Source: Bacillus cabrialesii (GTDB lineage: Bacteria > Bacillota > Bacilli > Bacillales > Bacillaceae). Taken from it: DNA of 64,000 nucleotides. The stretch spans positions 3,207,001-3,271,000 of the forward strand of contig NZ_CP096889.1 in assembly GCF_004124315.2 (NCBI RefSeq), read 5' to 3'. A program made the position numbers and the translations under genes. Under the pieces are notes generated by a model. The model was not told the origin of the DNA. It was given only the letters and a program-made list of their open reading frames with translations, and searched no databases. Of the stretch, positions 33,545-42,562 are shown piece by piece. Each line of letters opens with the position of its first letter. Position 1 is the stretch's first letter.

Positions 33545-34883
33545 ACAATGGAACGACCAGCGCTCCGTCAATTCCGTTGACTTTCTCTCCATCACTGTAC
33601 ACACACCGGCCTTTGCTGTATGTGGCCGAAATGCGGCAGGGAAATGTATGCCCTTCGTAAAGGCTTAGCTTATGCTTTGCAAACATCGATTCTCTTGTGA
33701 CAGTATATGGCTCCATGCTGACGAGCACAAAATCCGCATCACACCCCGCTTCAAGCCGCCCTTTTTTCTGAAGGCCAAATCGTTTCGCAGGTGCCGCCGC
33801 TGTCCACTCAGCGATGGTTTCAAACGGAATCTGATGCTTAAGCGCGAGTTCCAGCATCCCTAATAAAGTAAACTGCCCGCCGCTGATTCCGCCCCATGAT
33901 AAAAACAAATTATCCTCCCGCTTCAAGGACGGACGGCAAGGGGAATGGTCTGAGGAAACCATGTCAATGTGCCCCGCAATGAGCGCCTCAATCAGCGCTT
34001 TCTGCGATTGCGGTGATCGGAGCGGCGGCGCGCATTTCGCGACAGAGCCCTTTTCCCGTAAATCGTCATGGCTGAATAAGACATAATGCGGGCATGTTTC
34101 GACCGAAACATCAAGCCCTTCCTGTTTCGCCTCTCTGATCAGCTGAACCGCTTTCGCCGTGCTGATATGAACAAAATGAACCGGACAGCCTGTCACCCTC
34201 GCATATTGAATCGTGCGATACACCGCTTCAGCTTCGGCTTCCTCCGGACGGGAGGCGGCGTACGCATCCGCATCCACCTTTCCTTGATTGGCCAAAACCA
34301 TCTGCAAATAGCTTGTGATGGCATCGCTCTCTGCGTGAAGAGCGAGAATTTTTCCTGCAGCCGCGATTTCTGTCATGCCTTTGAGCAAGGTTCGTTCATC
34401 AACAGAGCGGAACTCGTCTGTGCCTGATCTTGATAAAAACGCTTTAAATCCGATCGCTCCCGCTTCAGCCATTGGGCGGATGTCATCAATATGGCCGGGC
34501 ACAAGGCCGCCCCATAGCGCAAAATCCACGGCAGATTTTCGCCTGCCCAGTTCAGCTTTTGCGAGAAGATGCTCTGCCGTCACGGTTGATGGAATGCAAT
34601 TGAGCGGCATATCAAAATAAGTGGTGCAGCCGCCTGCCGCCATCATCTGCGAACCTGTTTCAATCCCCTCCCAATCCTCTCTGCCCGGTTCATTGAAATG
34701 AACATGGCAGTCTATCGCACCAGGAAACACGTATTTTCCGTCTGCTTGGATCATTGCTGCCCCGCTTGCTTCAATGTCAGAACCGACCTCGGCAATCATA
34801 CCGTTTTGAACTGCAATATCAGCTTCTTTCACGCCATCCGGCATAACTGCTTTCGCACCTTTTATCACTATATCGTAAGCCAT
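33543..34883 (-). CDS. pucH: Allantoinase
   Basis: 446 residues; hydrolyses allantoin to allantoate. Cyclic amidohydrolase fold: metal site motif DCHVHFNEPGREDWEG near residue 55, carboxylated lysine region GAIGFKAFLSRSG near 145, further ligands HAESD near 185 and VHISTA near 240, and SSDHSPC near 315. Second ATG chosen behind GGGGGTATG. Divergent from pucR, with a PucR box between them. Part of the PucR regulon. Confidence 0.94.
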   Translation of the reverse strand: MAYDIVIKGAKAVMPDGVKEADIAVQNGMIAEVGSDIEASGAAMIQADGKYVFPGAIDCHVHFNEPGREDWEGIETGSQMMAAGGCTTYFDMPLNCIPSTVTAEHLLAKAELGRRKSAVDFALWGGLVPGHIDDIRPMAEAGAIGFKAFLSRSGTDEFRSVDERTLLKGMTEIAAAGKILALHAESDAITSYLQMVLANQGKVDADAYAASRPEEAEAEAVYRTIQYARVTGCPVHFVHISTAKAVQLIREAKQEGLDVSVETCPHYVLFSHDDLREKGSVAKCAPPLRSPQSQKALIEALIAGHIDMVSSDHSPCRPSLKREDNLFLSWGGISGGQFTLLGMLELALKHQIPFETIAEWTAAAPAKRFGLQKKGRLEAGCDADFVLVSMEPYTVTRESMFAKHKLSLYEGHTFPCRISATYSKGRCVYSDGEKVNGIDGALVVPL

Positions 34884-35022
34884 TATCATACCCCCATGTA
34901 AGGTTGACGATTTTTAATGTCAGTTTATGTAACACAGTCCATTCTATTTTCAACAGTTTACTGCTACTATGATCGTATTACATCAGCAAAACCGCTAGAA
35001 TTCCGATTGAAAATTATTCATC

Positions 35023-35035
35023 TTAACCAATGTTT
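35023..35035. promoter_or_regulatory. PucR box between pucH and pucR
   Basis: Read on the minus strand it is AAACATTGGTTAA, a full match to the published PucR consensus WWWCNTTGGTTAA. It lies 24 nt before the pucR start and about 140 nt upstream of pucH, so it may act on both. Confidence 0.7.
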
Positions 35036-35058
35036 TTTATAGAAAAGGAGAATGCTCT

Positions 35059-36654
35059 ATGAATATTTTTGATGTGATGAAAATACCGGCTTATGAAAAC
35101 GCCCATTTAATTGCGGGAAAAGCAGGAGGAGAAAGAGAAGTGCAGCATGTCAATATGATGGACGCTCCGGATATCGCGGACTTTTTGCATAAGAATGAAT
35201 TGCTCGTTACCACCGCGTATCACCTGAAGGATCACCCGCACCAGTTATCTGAATTGATTCAGCAAATGGCAAAACGCGGCTGTGCGGGCCTCGGCATTAA
35301 AACAAAGCGCTACCTGGAGGATATCCCGAAAGAAATCATCGAACTGGCCGATTCATACGCGTTTCCGATCATTGAGCTTCCAGAACACATCCGTCTTGGG
35401 GATATTGTGAATGCAACACTCAGCCACATTCTCGATATGCGTTCTAACGAGCTGCAGCAAGCCATTTACGCGCACAAAAAATTCACAAACCACATTATGA
35501 GCGGCAAGGGGCTGCAATCTCTCCTCAAAAAGGTCTCAGACCTCCTTCAGCTACCCGTGCTGCTTTTGGACCAGCATGCAAAAATGCTGTCTGCATCTCA
35601 TCAGATTTCAGTTGAGACCGAAAAGCTGAAAAGCACCCTGAATACCGTATCCGGTCCGTTTTTCACTTGTTTCTCTACGATTCCGGATCAGAAAACGTAT
35701 TCCGTCCTTCCTATTTATAATCACGAAAAGAATTGCGGCTATCTGCTGATACCGGACATGGTGCAGGCCGGCGACAAAGGATTGATTCTCACCATTGAAC
35801 AAGCTGCAAACGTGATTTCCTTTGAACTGCTGAAGGAAAATGCGCTGAAGCAATTCAGCCGGAGGGCGCGCAATGAATTTTTCAGCAACTTTATTGAACG
35901 CTCATTTTCTTCGGATGATGAAATCAAAAACCGGGCGAAGGAATTCAAGCTGCGCTGGGATCAAAAATACATGTGCATCGCCGGCAAACTCGACCGCAAT
36001 GACGAATCAATCAGCTTTACAGAAAATCAGCTCGCCTCCGATGGCGTATTTGAATTTCTTGAAGGCGAATTATCAGCCTTCCCGTTTCCTCCCCACCTTT
36101 TTATAAAAGGAAATGTCGGCATTATTCTGATCGAGGCGACAGACAGCTGGAGTGAAATGCACGCCTCGGTGATCAGCTTTTTGGAGCAGTTCCAATCACA
36201 GGTCAGAGCTCAATTTAAACGGACGGTGTCCTTTGGCATCAGCAATATATGCCAAAAGCTCATTGATGTTCCCGACGCGTTCACAGAGGCTTCTGATGCT
36301 CTGCAATCAGGGCATTTGTCAAGAAGCACAGAGTTTATCCAGGTGTATCACGCAAAAGATGTGCCTGAGCTTCTCCGCCTGCTCCCGGTGGAGGATTTGA
36401 AGAAATTTTACAACTCCACGCTTCAAAGCCTCGCTGAAAAACAACAGGAGGATCAAAGCCTGCTTCATACGCTGTCCGTTTATTTAGAGACACACTGCCA
36501 AATTTCCGAGACGGCAAAGCGTCTGTACGTTCATCGCAATACGGTCATCTACCGCCTTGAAAAATGTGAGGAGCTGCTGGGCAAAAGCTTAAAAGATCCT
36601 GAGACAACGATGCGATTGCGGCTTGCCTTACGGATGCAGCGGCTAATCAGCTGA
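35059..36654 (+). CDS. pucR: Purine catabolism regulator PucR
   Basis: 531 residues. N-terminal PucR ligand-sensing domain (about 8-125), middle region, and C-terminal helix-turn-helix of the CdaR/PucR type (ISETAKRLYVHRNTVIYRLEKCEELLG near residue 485). In B. subtilis it activates pucABCDE, pucFG, pucH and other genes when uric acid, allantoin or allantoate is present, and represses its own gene. ATG behind AAAGGAG. Confidence 0.95.
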   Translation: MNIFDVMKIPAYENAHLIAGKAGGEREVQHVNMMDAPDIADFLHKNELLVTTAYHLKDHPHQLSELIQQMAKRGCAGLGIKTKRYLEDIPKEIIELADSYAFPIIELPEHIRLGDIVNATLSHILDMRSNELQQAIYAHKKFTNHIMSGKGLQSLLKKVSDLLQLPVLLLDQHAKMLSASHQISVETEKLKSTLNTVSGPFFTCFSTIPDQKTYSVLPIYNHEKNCGYLLIPDMVQAGDKGLILTIEQAANVISFELLKENALKQFSRRARNEFFSNFIERSFSSDDEIKNRAKEFKLRWDQKYMCIAGKLDRNDESISFTENQLASDGVFEFLEGELSAFPFPPHLFIKGNVGIILIEATDSWSEMHASVISFLEQFQSQVRAQFKRTVSFGISNICQKLIDVPDAFTEASDALQSGHLSRSTEFIQVYHAKDVPELLRLLPVEDLKKFYNSTLQSLAEKQQEDQSLLHTLSVYLETHCQISETAKRLYVHRNTVIYRLEKCEELLGKSLKDPETTMRLRLALRMQRLIS

Positions 36655-36658
36655 CATC

Positions 36659-36675
36659 CGTCACATTTTCTTACA
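36659..36675. promoter_or_regulatory. TnrA box upstream of pucJ
   Basis: CGTCACATTTTCTTACA differs from the TnrA consensus TGTNANAWWWTMTNACA only at the first base. It sits about 125-140 nt upstream of pucJ, a usual place for nitrogen-limitation control. Direct TnrA control of pucJKLM is known in B. subtilis. Confidence 0.65.
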
Positions 36676-36800
36676 AACCAAATCATTTTTCGTCACTTCC
36701 AGCAATAACATCTGTCTTTTTCGGCTACTGTATCCAATGACACCCGACAACCCGCACGCTATCATGTTACTAAAGTTCACATATAAAAGGAGGGGCTGTG

Positions 36801-38150
36801 GTGAAACAAAAACCGTTTGCGGTATTTTCTCTTGGCCTTCAGCATGTGCTGGCCATGTATGCAGGTGCGATTTTGGTGCCCCTGCTTGTCGGCAGGGCGC
36901 TGAATGTAACATCTGAACAACTGTCTTACCTGTTAGCGATTGACCTGTTAACGTGCGGCCTCGCGACGCTTTTGCAAACCTTGCGCGGCGCATACATCGG
37001 CATCGGGCTTCCCGTCATGCTCGGCAGTTCATTTGTGGCCGTCACCCCGATGATTGCAATCGGCGCGAATTACGGCATTCACGCGATTTACGGTTCAATC
37101 ATTGCTGCCGGTGTGTTTATCTTTTTGTTTGCGCGTTTTTTCGGAAAGCTGACCGTGTTATTCCCTCCTGTCGTAACAGGAACCGTTGTGACCTTAATCG
37201 GCCTTTCACTTGTCCCGACAGGTGTGAAAAATATGGCTGGCGGCGAAAAAATAAACGGCAGCGCCAATCCCGAATACGGTTCGCTCGAAAACCTTCTTCT
37301 CTCTGTCGGCGTCTTTGTCCTGATTTTAGTCCTCAACCGCTTTCTCAAAGGGTTTGCCCGAACGCTGTCCGTTCTGATCGGAATCGCCGCCGGGACAGCG
37401 GCAGCAGCCATCATGGGCAAAGTCAGCTTTTCTGCTGTCGCTGAAGCCCCGTTCTTCCAAATCCCGAAGCCTTTTTACTTCGGAGCCCCTTCATTTGAAA
37501 TCGGCCCGATCTTAACGATGCTGATCGTCGGAATTGTCATTATTGTGGAATCAACCGGCGTTTTCTATGCGATCGGAAAGATATGCGGCAGGCCGTTAAC
37601 CGAAAAAGACCTTGTCAAAGGCTACCGGGCGGAAGGAATCGCCATTCTCATCGGCGGGCTGTTCAACGCCTTTCCTTATAACACCTTTGCGCAAAACGCC
37701 GGGTTATTGCAGCTGACGAAAGTCAAAACAAGAAACATCGTCGTTACCGCAGGCTGTATTCTTGTCTGTCTCGGACTGATTCCAAAGATTGCCGCCCTTG
37801 CTTCCGCTGTTCCGCCTGCGGTGCTTGGCGGAGCGACCGTTGTCATGTTCGGCATGGTGATTGCCTCCGGCGTCAAAATGCTCAGCACAGCGAATCTCAC
37901 AAATCAATATCACCTCCTGACCATCGCATGCTCACTCGCACTCGGCATCGGCGCCAGCACGGTGCCCGCAATTTTTGCTGAATTCCCGGCTCCGGTCCGG
38001 ATTCTGGTCAGCGACGGCACCATCACCGGAAGCCTGACCGCCATCTTTTTGAATCTATTCTTCAGCATGCGCGGCAAAAAAAAGAAAACAGCGCAGAAAA
38101 CTGAACTTCCCGTATTAGACCACACACTCGCACTAGAAAAAGAGGTGTAA
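36801..38150 (+). CDS. pucJ: Urate permease PucJ (NCS2/NAT family)
   Basis: 449 residues, about 12-14 membrane segments. NAT/NCS2 signatures: QHVLAMYAGAILVPLLVG at the N terminus, ESTGVFYAIG near 250 and NAFPYNTFAQNAGLLQLTKVKTR near 290. Brings uric acid (possibly xanthine) into the cell for the enzymes encoded downstream. The second of two consecutive GTG codons is chosen, at proper distance from AAGGAGGGG. First gene of pucJKLM; 5 bp to pucK. Confidence 0.93.
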   Translation: MKQKPFAVFSLGLQHVLAMYAGAILVPLLVGRALNVTSEQLSYLLAIDLLTCGLATLLQTLRGAYIGIGLPVMLGSSFVAVTPMIAIGANYGIHAIYGSIIAAGVFIFLFARFFGKLTVLFPPVVTGTVVTLIGLSLVPTGVKNMAGGEKINGSANPEYGSLENLLLSVGVFVLILVLNRFLKGFARTLSVLIGIAAGTAAAAIMGKVSFSAVAEAPFFQIPKPFYFGAPSFEIGPILTMLIVGIVIIVESTGVFYAIGKICGRPLTEKDLVKGYRAEGIAILIGGLFNAFPYNTFAQNAGLLQLTKVKTRNIVVTAGCILVCLGLIPKIAALASAVPPAVLGGATVVMFGMVIASGVKMLSTANLTNQYHLLTIACSLALGIGASTVPAIFAEFPAPVRILVSDGTITGSLTAIFLNLFFSMRGKKKKTAQKTELPVLDHTLALEKEV

Positions 38151-38155
38151 AAAAG

Positions 38156-39448
38156 ATGAAGAAACAGCATAATGCCTTTCAGCTGATGATGCTCGGACTT
38201 CAGCATATGCTTGCCATGTATGCGGGAGCCATTCTCGTTCCGCTGATTGTCGGAGCGGCGATCGGGATGAATACGGGGCAGCTGACGTATTTAATTGCGA
38301 TCGATTTGTTCATGTGCGGGGCGGCAACCCTTTTGCAGCTGTGGAAAAACCGGTATTTCGGCATCGGCCTCCCCGTTGTGCTCGGATGTACATTTACCGC
38401 AGTCGGCTCGATGATTTCCATCGGCGGCACATACGGTGTCTCAGCGATATACGGCGCCATTATCGCCGCAGGGCTGATTATCACCTTAGCCGCGGGCTTC
38501 TTCGGAAAGCTTGTCCGCTTTTTTCCGCCTGTCGTGACCGGCTCCGTCGTCATGATCATCGGCATCAGCCTGATTCCGACGGCAATGAATAACCTGGCCG
38601 GCGGTGAAGGAAGCAAAGACTTCGGCTCACTGCACAACGTGCTCCTCGGGTTTGGCGTCACAGCCTTTATCTTATTGCTGTTTTATTTCTTTAAAGGCTT
38701 TATCCGCTCCATTGCCATATTGCTCGGCCTTATCGCAGGAACAGCGGCCGAATTCTTCATGGGAGAGGTCGATTTTTCTGACGTTATGGAGGCGTCCTGG
38801 CTTCATGTTCCCTCTCTGTTTTATTTCGGTATGCCAACCTTTGAACTGCCGGCTGTTGTGACAATGCTTCTCGTTGCGATTGTCAGTCTGGTTGAATCGA
38901 CAGGTGTTTACTTTGCGCTGGCCGATATCACGAATCGCAGGCTGTCGGAGAAGGATCTGGAAAAGGGGTACCGAGCGGAAGGCCTTGCGATTATGCTTGG
39001 CGGCTTATTTAACGCGTTTCCCTATACCGCCTTCTCGCAAAATGTCGGTATCGTCCAGCTATCAAAAATGAAAAGTGTCAACGTCATCGCAATCACAGGA
39101 ATGATGCTGATGGCGATCGGACTGGTTCCAAAAGCCGCAGCCTTGACAACAGTAATTCCAAACCCAGTTCTCGGCGGCGCGATGATCGTCATGTTCGGCA
39201 TGGTCATTTCTTACGGGATCAAAATGCTTTCCAGCGTTGACTTCGACTCGCAAGGCAACCTGCTGATCATCGCCTCTTCTGTCAGCTTAGGGCTCGGCGC
39301 CACGACCGTTCCCGCGTTGTTTTCATCTCTTCCGGGTGCGGCCTCAGTTTTGGCAGGAAGCGGAATTGTGATCGGCAGTTTGACGGCAATTGCACTGCAC
39401 GCTTTTTTTCAAACCAAGCAGCCGGATCGCGCTGAAATAAAAACGTAA
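38156..39448 (+). CDS. pucK: Urate permease PucK (NCS2/NAT family)
   Basis: 430 residues, same fold as PucJ and clearly a tandem duplicate (QHMLAMYAGAILVPLIVG; ESTGVYFALA; NAFPYTAFSQNVGIVQLSKMKS). In B. subtilis both PucJ and PucK are needed for full urate uptake, suggesting cooperation. ATG behind AAAGAGGTG, whose TAA is the pucJ stop. Confidence 0.93.
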   Translation: MKKQHNAFQLMMLGLQHMLAMYAGAILVPLIVGAAIGMNTGQLTYLIAIDLFMCGAATLLQLWKNRYFGIGLPVVLGCTFTAVGSMISIGGTYGVSAIYGAIIAAGLIITLAAGFFGKLVRFFPPVVTGSVVMIIGISLIPTAMNNLAGGEGSKDFGSLHNVLLGFGVTAFILLLFYFFKGFIRSIAILLGLIAGTAAEFFMGEVDFSDVMEASWLHVPSLFYFGMPTFELPAVVTMLLVAIVSLVESTGVYFALADITNRRLSEKDLEKGYRAEGLAIMLGGLFNAFPYTAFSQNVGIVQLSKMKSVNVIAITGMMLMAIGLVPKAAALTTVIPNPVLGGAMIVMFGMVISYGIKMLSSVDFDSQGNLLIIASSVSLGLGATTVPALFSSLPGAASVLAGSGIVIGSLTAIALHAFFQTKQPDRAEIKT

Positions 39449-39460
39449 AGGAAGATGCCC

Positions 39461-40945
39461 ATGTTCACAATGGATGACCTGAACCAAATGGACAGACACA
39501 CCCTGACAGACACGCTTGGATCTATTTTTGAACACTCTTCTTGGATTGCGGAGGAAGCCGCGGCATTGCGTCCGTTTTCTTCCCTTTCTGATCTTCACCA
39601 CAAAATGGCCGGCATTGTAAAAGCCGCCGATCGCCAGACGCAGCTTGTTTTAATCAACAAGCACCCTCGCCTCGGAACAAAGAAGACAATGAGCGATTCC
39701 TCGGTAAGAGAGCAGCAAAACGCGGGGCTCAGTAAACTTGAACAGCCGGAATACGAGGAATTTCTCAAACTGAATGAACACTATTATGCACGCTTCAGCT
39801 TCCCTTTTATTTTAGCGGTAAAGGGAAAGACGAAACAGGACATCCGCCGGGCCCTTCTGGCAAGGCTTGAGAACGATCCGGAAACAGAGTTCCAGCAGGC
39901 GCTAGAAGAAATTTACCGCATCGCCCGCTTTCGGCTGGCGGACATCATAACTGAAAAAGGAGAGAAGCAAATGAAAAGGACCATGTCTTACGGCAAAGGA
40001 AATGTATTTGCATACCGAACGTTTTTAAAGCCGCTCACAGGAGTAAAGCAAATCCCAGAGTCAGCTTTTTCAGGGAGAGACAATACCGTTGTCGGCGTTG
40101 ACGTGACATGCGAAATTGAAGGAGACGCCTTCCTGCCATCATTTACAGACGGAGATAACTCCCCCGTCGTGGCGACGGATTCAATGAAAAACTTTATTCA
40201 GCGCCATCTCGCTTCCTATGAAGGGACAACAACTGAGGGGTTCTTACACTTTACGGCTCATCGATTTTTAGATACCTATTCTCATATGGACACCATCACA
40301 CTGACAGGCGAAGATATTCCATTTGAAGCGATGCCCGCATATGAGGAGCAAGGACTCGGTACAAGCCAGCTCGTCTTCAGAAGATCACGCAACGAACGGG
40401 CTCGGTCTGTGGTGAAAGCGGCACGAACCGGAGATACCGTAACGATTACAGAGCAGTACAGCGAAATCACGGATCTTCAGCTCGTCAAGGTGAGCGGCAA
40501 CTCCTTCGTCGGCTTTATCCGGGACGAATATACGACTCTGCCGGAAGACGGCAACCGCCCGCTGTTTGTCCATTTAAACATCGGCTGGCATTATGAAAAT
40601 ACAAATGACGCATACGCTTCCGATCCCGCCCGCTACGTCGCGGCTGAACAAGTCCGTGACCTGGCGAGCACCGTTTTTCACGAGCTCGAAACCCCTTCTA
40701 TCCAGAATTTAATCTATCATATCGGCTGCAGAATATTAACGAGATTCCCGCAGCTCACCGACGTCAGCTTCCAATCTCAAAATCACACATGGGACACAGT
40801 CGTTGAAGAGATCCCGGGGTCCAAAGGAAAAGTCTACACCGAACCGCGCCCGCCATTCGGCTTCCAGCGCTTTACCGTGACAAGAGAGGACGCCGAGAAA
40901 GAAATAGAGAAAGCCGCTGAAGCCTTAGGGAGCCTGAAGTCCTGA
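39461..40945 (+). CDS. pucL: Bifunctional OHCU decarboxylase-uricase PucL
   Basis: 494 residues. The N-terminal domain (about 1-165) is 2-oxo-4-hydroxy-4-carboxy-5-ureidoimidazoline decarboxylase (PRLGTKKTMS and SxxEQQNAGL motifs). The C-terminal domain (about 171-494) is cofactor-free uricase with VVATDSMKNF, DTYSHMDT and SFQSQNHTW. Together with PucM it takes urate to S-allantoin. The ATG at 39461 follows AAAGGAAG. An internal ATG at 39971, with its own strong ribosome binding site, opens the uricase domain. Stop overlaps the pucM start by one base. Confidence 0.95.
   Translation: MFTMDDLNQMDRHTLTDTLGSIFEHSSWIAEEAAALRPFSSLSDLHHKMAGIVKAADRQTQLVLINKHPRLGTKKTMSDSSVREQQNAGLSKLEQPEYEEFLKLNEHYYARFSFPFILAVKGKTKQDIRRALLARLENDPETEFQQALEEIYRIARFRLADIITEKGEKQMKRTMSYGKGNVFAYRTFLKPLTGVKQIPESAFSGRDNTVVGVDVTCEIEGDAFLPSFTDGDNSPVVATDSMKNFIQRHLASYEGTTTEGFLHFTAHRFLDTYSHMDTITLTGEDIPFEAMPAYEEQGLGTSQLVFRRSRNERARSVVKAARTGDTVTITEQYSEITDLQLVKVSGNSFVGFIRDEYTTLPEDGNRPLFVHLNIGWHYENTNDAYASDPARYVAAEQVRDLASTVFHELETPSIQNLIYHIGCRILTRFPQLTDVSFQSQNHTWDTVVEEIPGSKGKVYTEPRPPFGFQRFTVTREDAEKEIEKAAEALGSLKS
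39956..39973 (+). promoter_or_regulatory. Internal ribosome binding site at the PucL domain junction
   Basis: AAAGGAGAGAAGCAAATG: a near-optimal Shine-Dalgarno 8-9 nt before an in-frame ATG (codon 171), exactly where the uricase domain begins (MKRTMSYGKGN). Would yield a 324-residue free uricase. Confidence 0.6.
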
Positions 40946-41295
40946 TGGGGAAGCTGACGACCCATATCTTGAATTTAACCTGCGGCAAACCCGCCGCGAA
41001 CGTAAAGATAGAATTGAAGCGGCTGGGTGAAGAGGCCATCCTTGTCAAAGAGGCATCCACCAACGCTGACGGCCGAGTCGATGCTCCGTTGCTGGCTGGT
41101 GAAGAGCTGGTGTCTGGAGAATATGTGATGGAATTTCATGCAGGAGACTATTTTGCAAGCCAAAAAATGAACACGGCCGACCAGCCGTTTTTAACCATTG
41201 TCACTGTGCGCTTTCAGCTTACAGATCCAGATGCGCATTATCATATCCCGCTTTTGCTGTCGCCGTTTGGTTATCAGGTGTATCGGGGGAGTTAA
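40945..41295 (+). CDS. pucM: 5-hydroxyisourate hydrolase PucM
   Basis: 116 residues, transthyretin-like. Hydrolyses 5-hydroxyisourate, the uricase product. Catalytic histidine in LTTHILNLTCGKPAA at the start and the C-terminal YRGS tetrapeptide typical of HIU hydrolases. ATG overlaps the pucL stop (TGATG), so translation is coupled. Followed by a terminator that ends pucJKLM. Confidence 0.95.
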   Translation: MGKLTTHILNLTCGKPAANVKIELKRLGEEAILVKEASTNADGRVDAPLLAGEELVSGEYVMEFHAGDYFASQKMNTADQPFLTIVTVRFQLTDPDAHYHIPLLLSPFGYQVYRGS

Positions 41296-41308
41296 GTAAA
41301 ATAAGGAC

Positions 41309-41333
41309 GCCCGCCGGTGAGGCGGGCTTTAAT
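41309..41333 (+). terminator. Terminator of pucJKLM
   Basis: Stem GCCCGCC/GGCGGGC, 5-nt loop, then TTTAAT. Confidence 0.7.
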
Positions 41334-41381
41334 ATGTTTAGGGTTCTGCGGCGCTTGTCACGTTCATAAGCAATTATTAGA

Positions 41382-41543
41382 ATGAAGCGTGAAAACGACG
41401 TATACTCTGTTTTGAAAAATCAAGCAAAAGCTGTTGCTGCAGGCGCAAACAAAAATGGTAAACCTAAAAAAGGTTACTACTATCACTGGCATCCATACAA
41501 ACGAACTCCAAAAGCCCATTCATTCTATGAAAGTCCTGTTTAA
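41382..41543 (+). pseudogene. Orphan C-terminal end of a polymorphic toxin
   Basis: A 53-codon frame that opens after a TAA at 41367. It ends GYYYHWHPYKRTPKAHSFYE-SPV, a pattern I associate with the extreme C terminus of secreted contact-type (LXG/WapA/RHS) toxins, where HxHxxxR and HSFYG close the toxin domain. There is no delivery domain, no signal and no ribosome binding site, so this is a detached toxin tip or decay product. Base composition is more AT-rich than the flanking puc genes. Confidence 0.5.
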
Positions 41544-42104
41544 GCAGAGATTTATTTTGATAAACTTAGAATCCTTAAAGAAGAAGTATTCTCACAAAAA
41601 AGGTCATCTAATATTTACCCGGGATAGGTATTCAATATATTAAAGAGTAAATGTAAAGCTAAAGAATTTGACTATAATGTTTTATTAGATCTTCCTAATG
41701 ATGATCATTTTCAGTACGAGAATATTTTCATTGCCCTTTTCATTACTGATGAAAATGTACTGGCTAATTTGTTTAATGATAATGAGAGAAGAAATCACAG
41801 AGAAGAAGACCTAATAGATAATAGAGAAAATCCATTCAGTTTTCATCGGATTAAAAAGAATAACGAACAAGTGTACAATCATATTCTTCTTGATGAGCAA
41901 GAGAGCCGCAGGGTAGACATTATACTCGAAAGTGACGGAACATTTGTTACAGAATTTCAAGTACGAGCGGAATGTGAATATTTAGACAAGTATATTAAGG
42001 CTTTGGTTCTGGGAGCGCAAATTTCAAGCGGCTCTTCTGAAGCCAAAGAAGAATTAGATGACGAAGACTTCGTGTTTGATCTTCAAAATCTCCATGAATT
42101 TTAA
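41544..42104 (+). pseudogene. Damaged frame downstream of the toxin tip, possible immunity remnant
   Basis: In the same frame as the toxin tip the sequence reads on after its stop for 27 codons (starting AEIYFDKLRILKEE), hits TAG at 41625, then stays open to 42104 (KSKCKAKEFDYNVLLDLPND ... DFVFDLQNLHEF). The open part is very acidic and starts without ATG or ribosome binding site; an internal TTG at 41769 gives 111 residues. Position right after a toxin end and strong acidity fit an immunity protein, but I do not recognise the family. Confidence 0.4.
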
Positions 42105-42166
42105 TTGATAATTCTGATGAATGAACAAATCCCCAAGCAGGCACATTTTCCTTGTCAAAACCCTCT

Positions 42167-42379
42167 TTATACATTTAATACCTCTTTCTTTTTAAGATGA
42201 ACGTTTCGTCTCTGCGTGCTTGCGGTATTGATGTTATCTTTCACCCGCTTCCGGATTCTCATATTTGAGTTTGTTTTTTTAAATAGTGTTTGATTACGCC
42301 TTTCTCTTGCACATTTAGACAAAATATTCATTTTCTCTTTTTTAGACTTAAATCTATGTCGAAAATGATCGTTTGGCAT
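42167..42379 (-). CDS. Possible small basic protein
   Basis: 70 residues, extremely rich in Lys, Arg and Asn (MPNDHFRHRFKSKKEKMNIL...), ATG start, only a weak ribosome binding site (TAAG). No domain recognised. It lies divergent from the YjcZ-like gene with 34 bp between them. Could be a spore-associated basic protein or a chance frame in AT-rich debris. Confidence 0.3.
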   Translation of the reverse strand: MPNDHFRHRFKSKKEKMNILSKCARERRNQTLFKKTNSNMRIRKRVKDNINTASTQRRNVHLKKKEVLNV

Positions 42380-42386
42380 ATCTTAT
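42378..42386 (+). promoter_or_regulatory. Sigma-K-like -10 element before the YjcZ-like gene
   Basis: CATATCTTA fits the CATANNNTA form of late mother-cell promoters, 28 nt before the small gene. The -35 is not convincing. Confidence 0.3.
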
Positions 42387-42413
42387 ACTATCCTCACTAA
42401 AGGAGGTGGCAAT

Positions 42414-42512
42414 ATGGGTTACTCAAACGGTTATGGTAGCTCCTTCGCTTTGATCGTGGTGCTATTCATTTTGTTAATCATTGTTGGAGCTTCTTTCTTT
42501 GGTGGTTATTAA
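42414..42512 (+). CDS. YjcZ-family small membrane peptide
   Basis: 32 residues: a Gly/Ser/Tyr-rich N terminus (MGYSNGYGSSF), one hydrophobic helix (ALIVVLFILLIIVGASFF) and a GGY end. This is the pattern of the YjcZ-family sporulation peptides. The ribosome binding site AAAGGAGGTGGC is perfect and a terminator follows, so it is very likely a real expressed gene. Function unknown; members accumulate in or on spores. Confidence 0.8.
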   Translation: MGYSNGYGSSFALIVVLFILLIIVGASFFGGY

Positions 42513-42562
42513 GTTTAACATGGCCTAGCTCCCCCTGTTATGAGCACCTCCCTGTTCGACAG

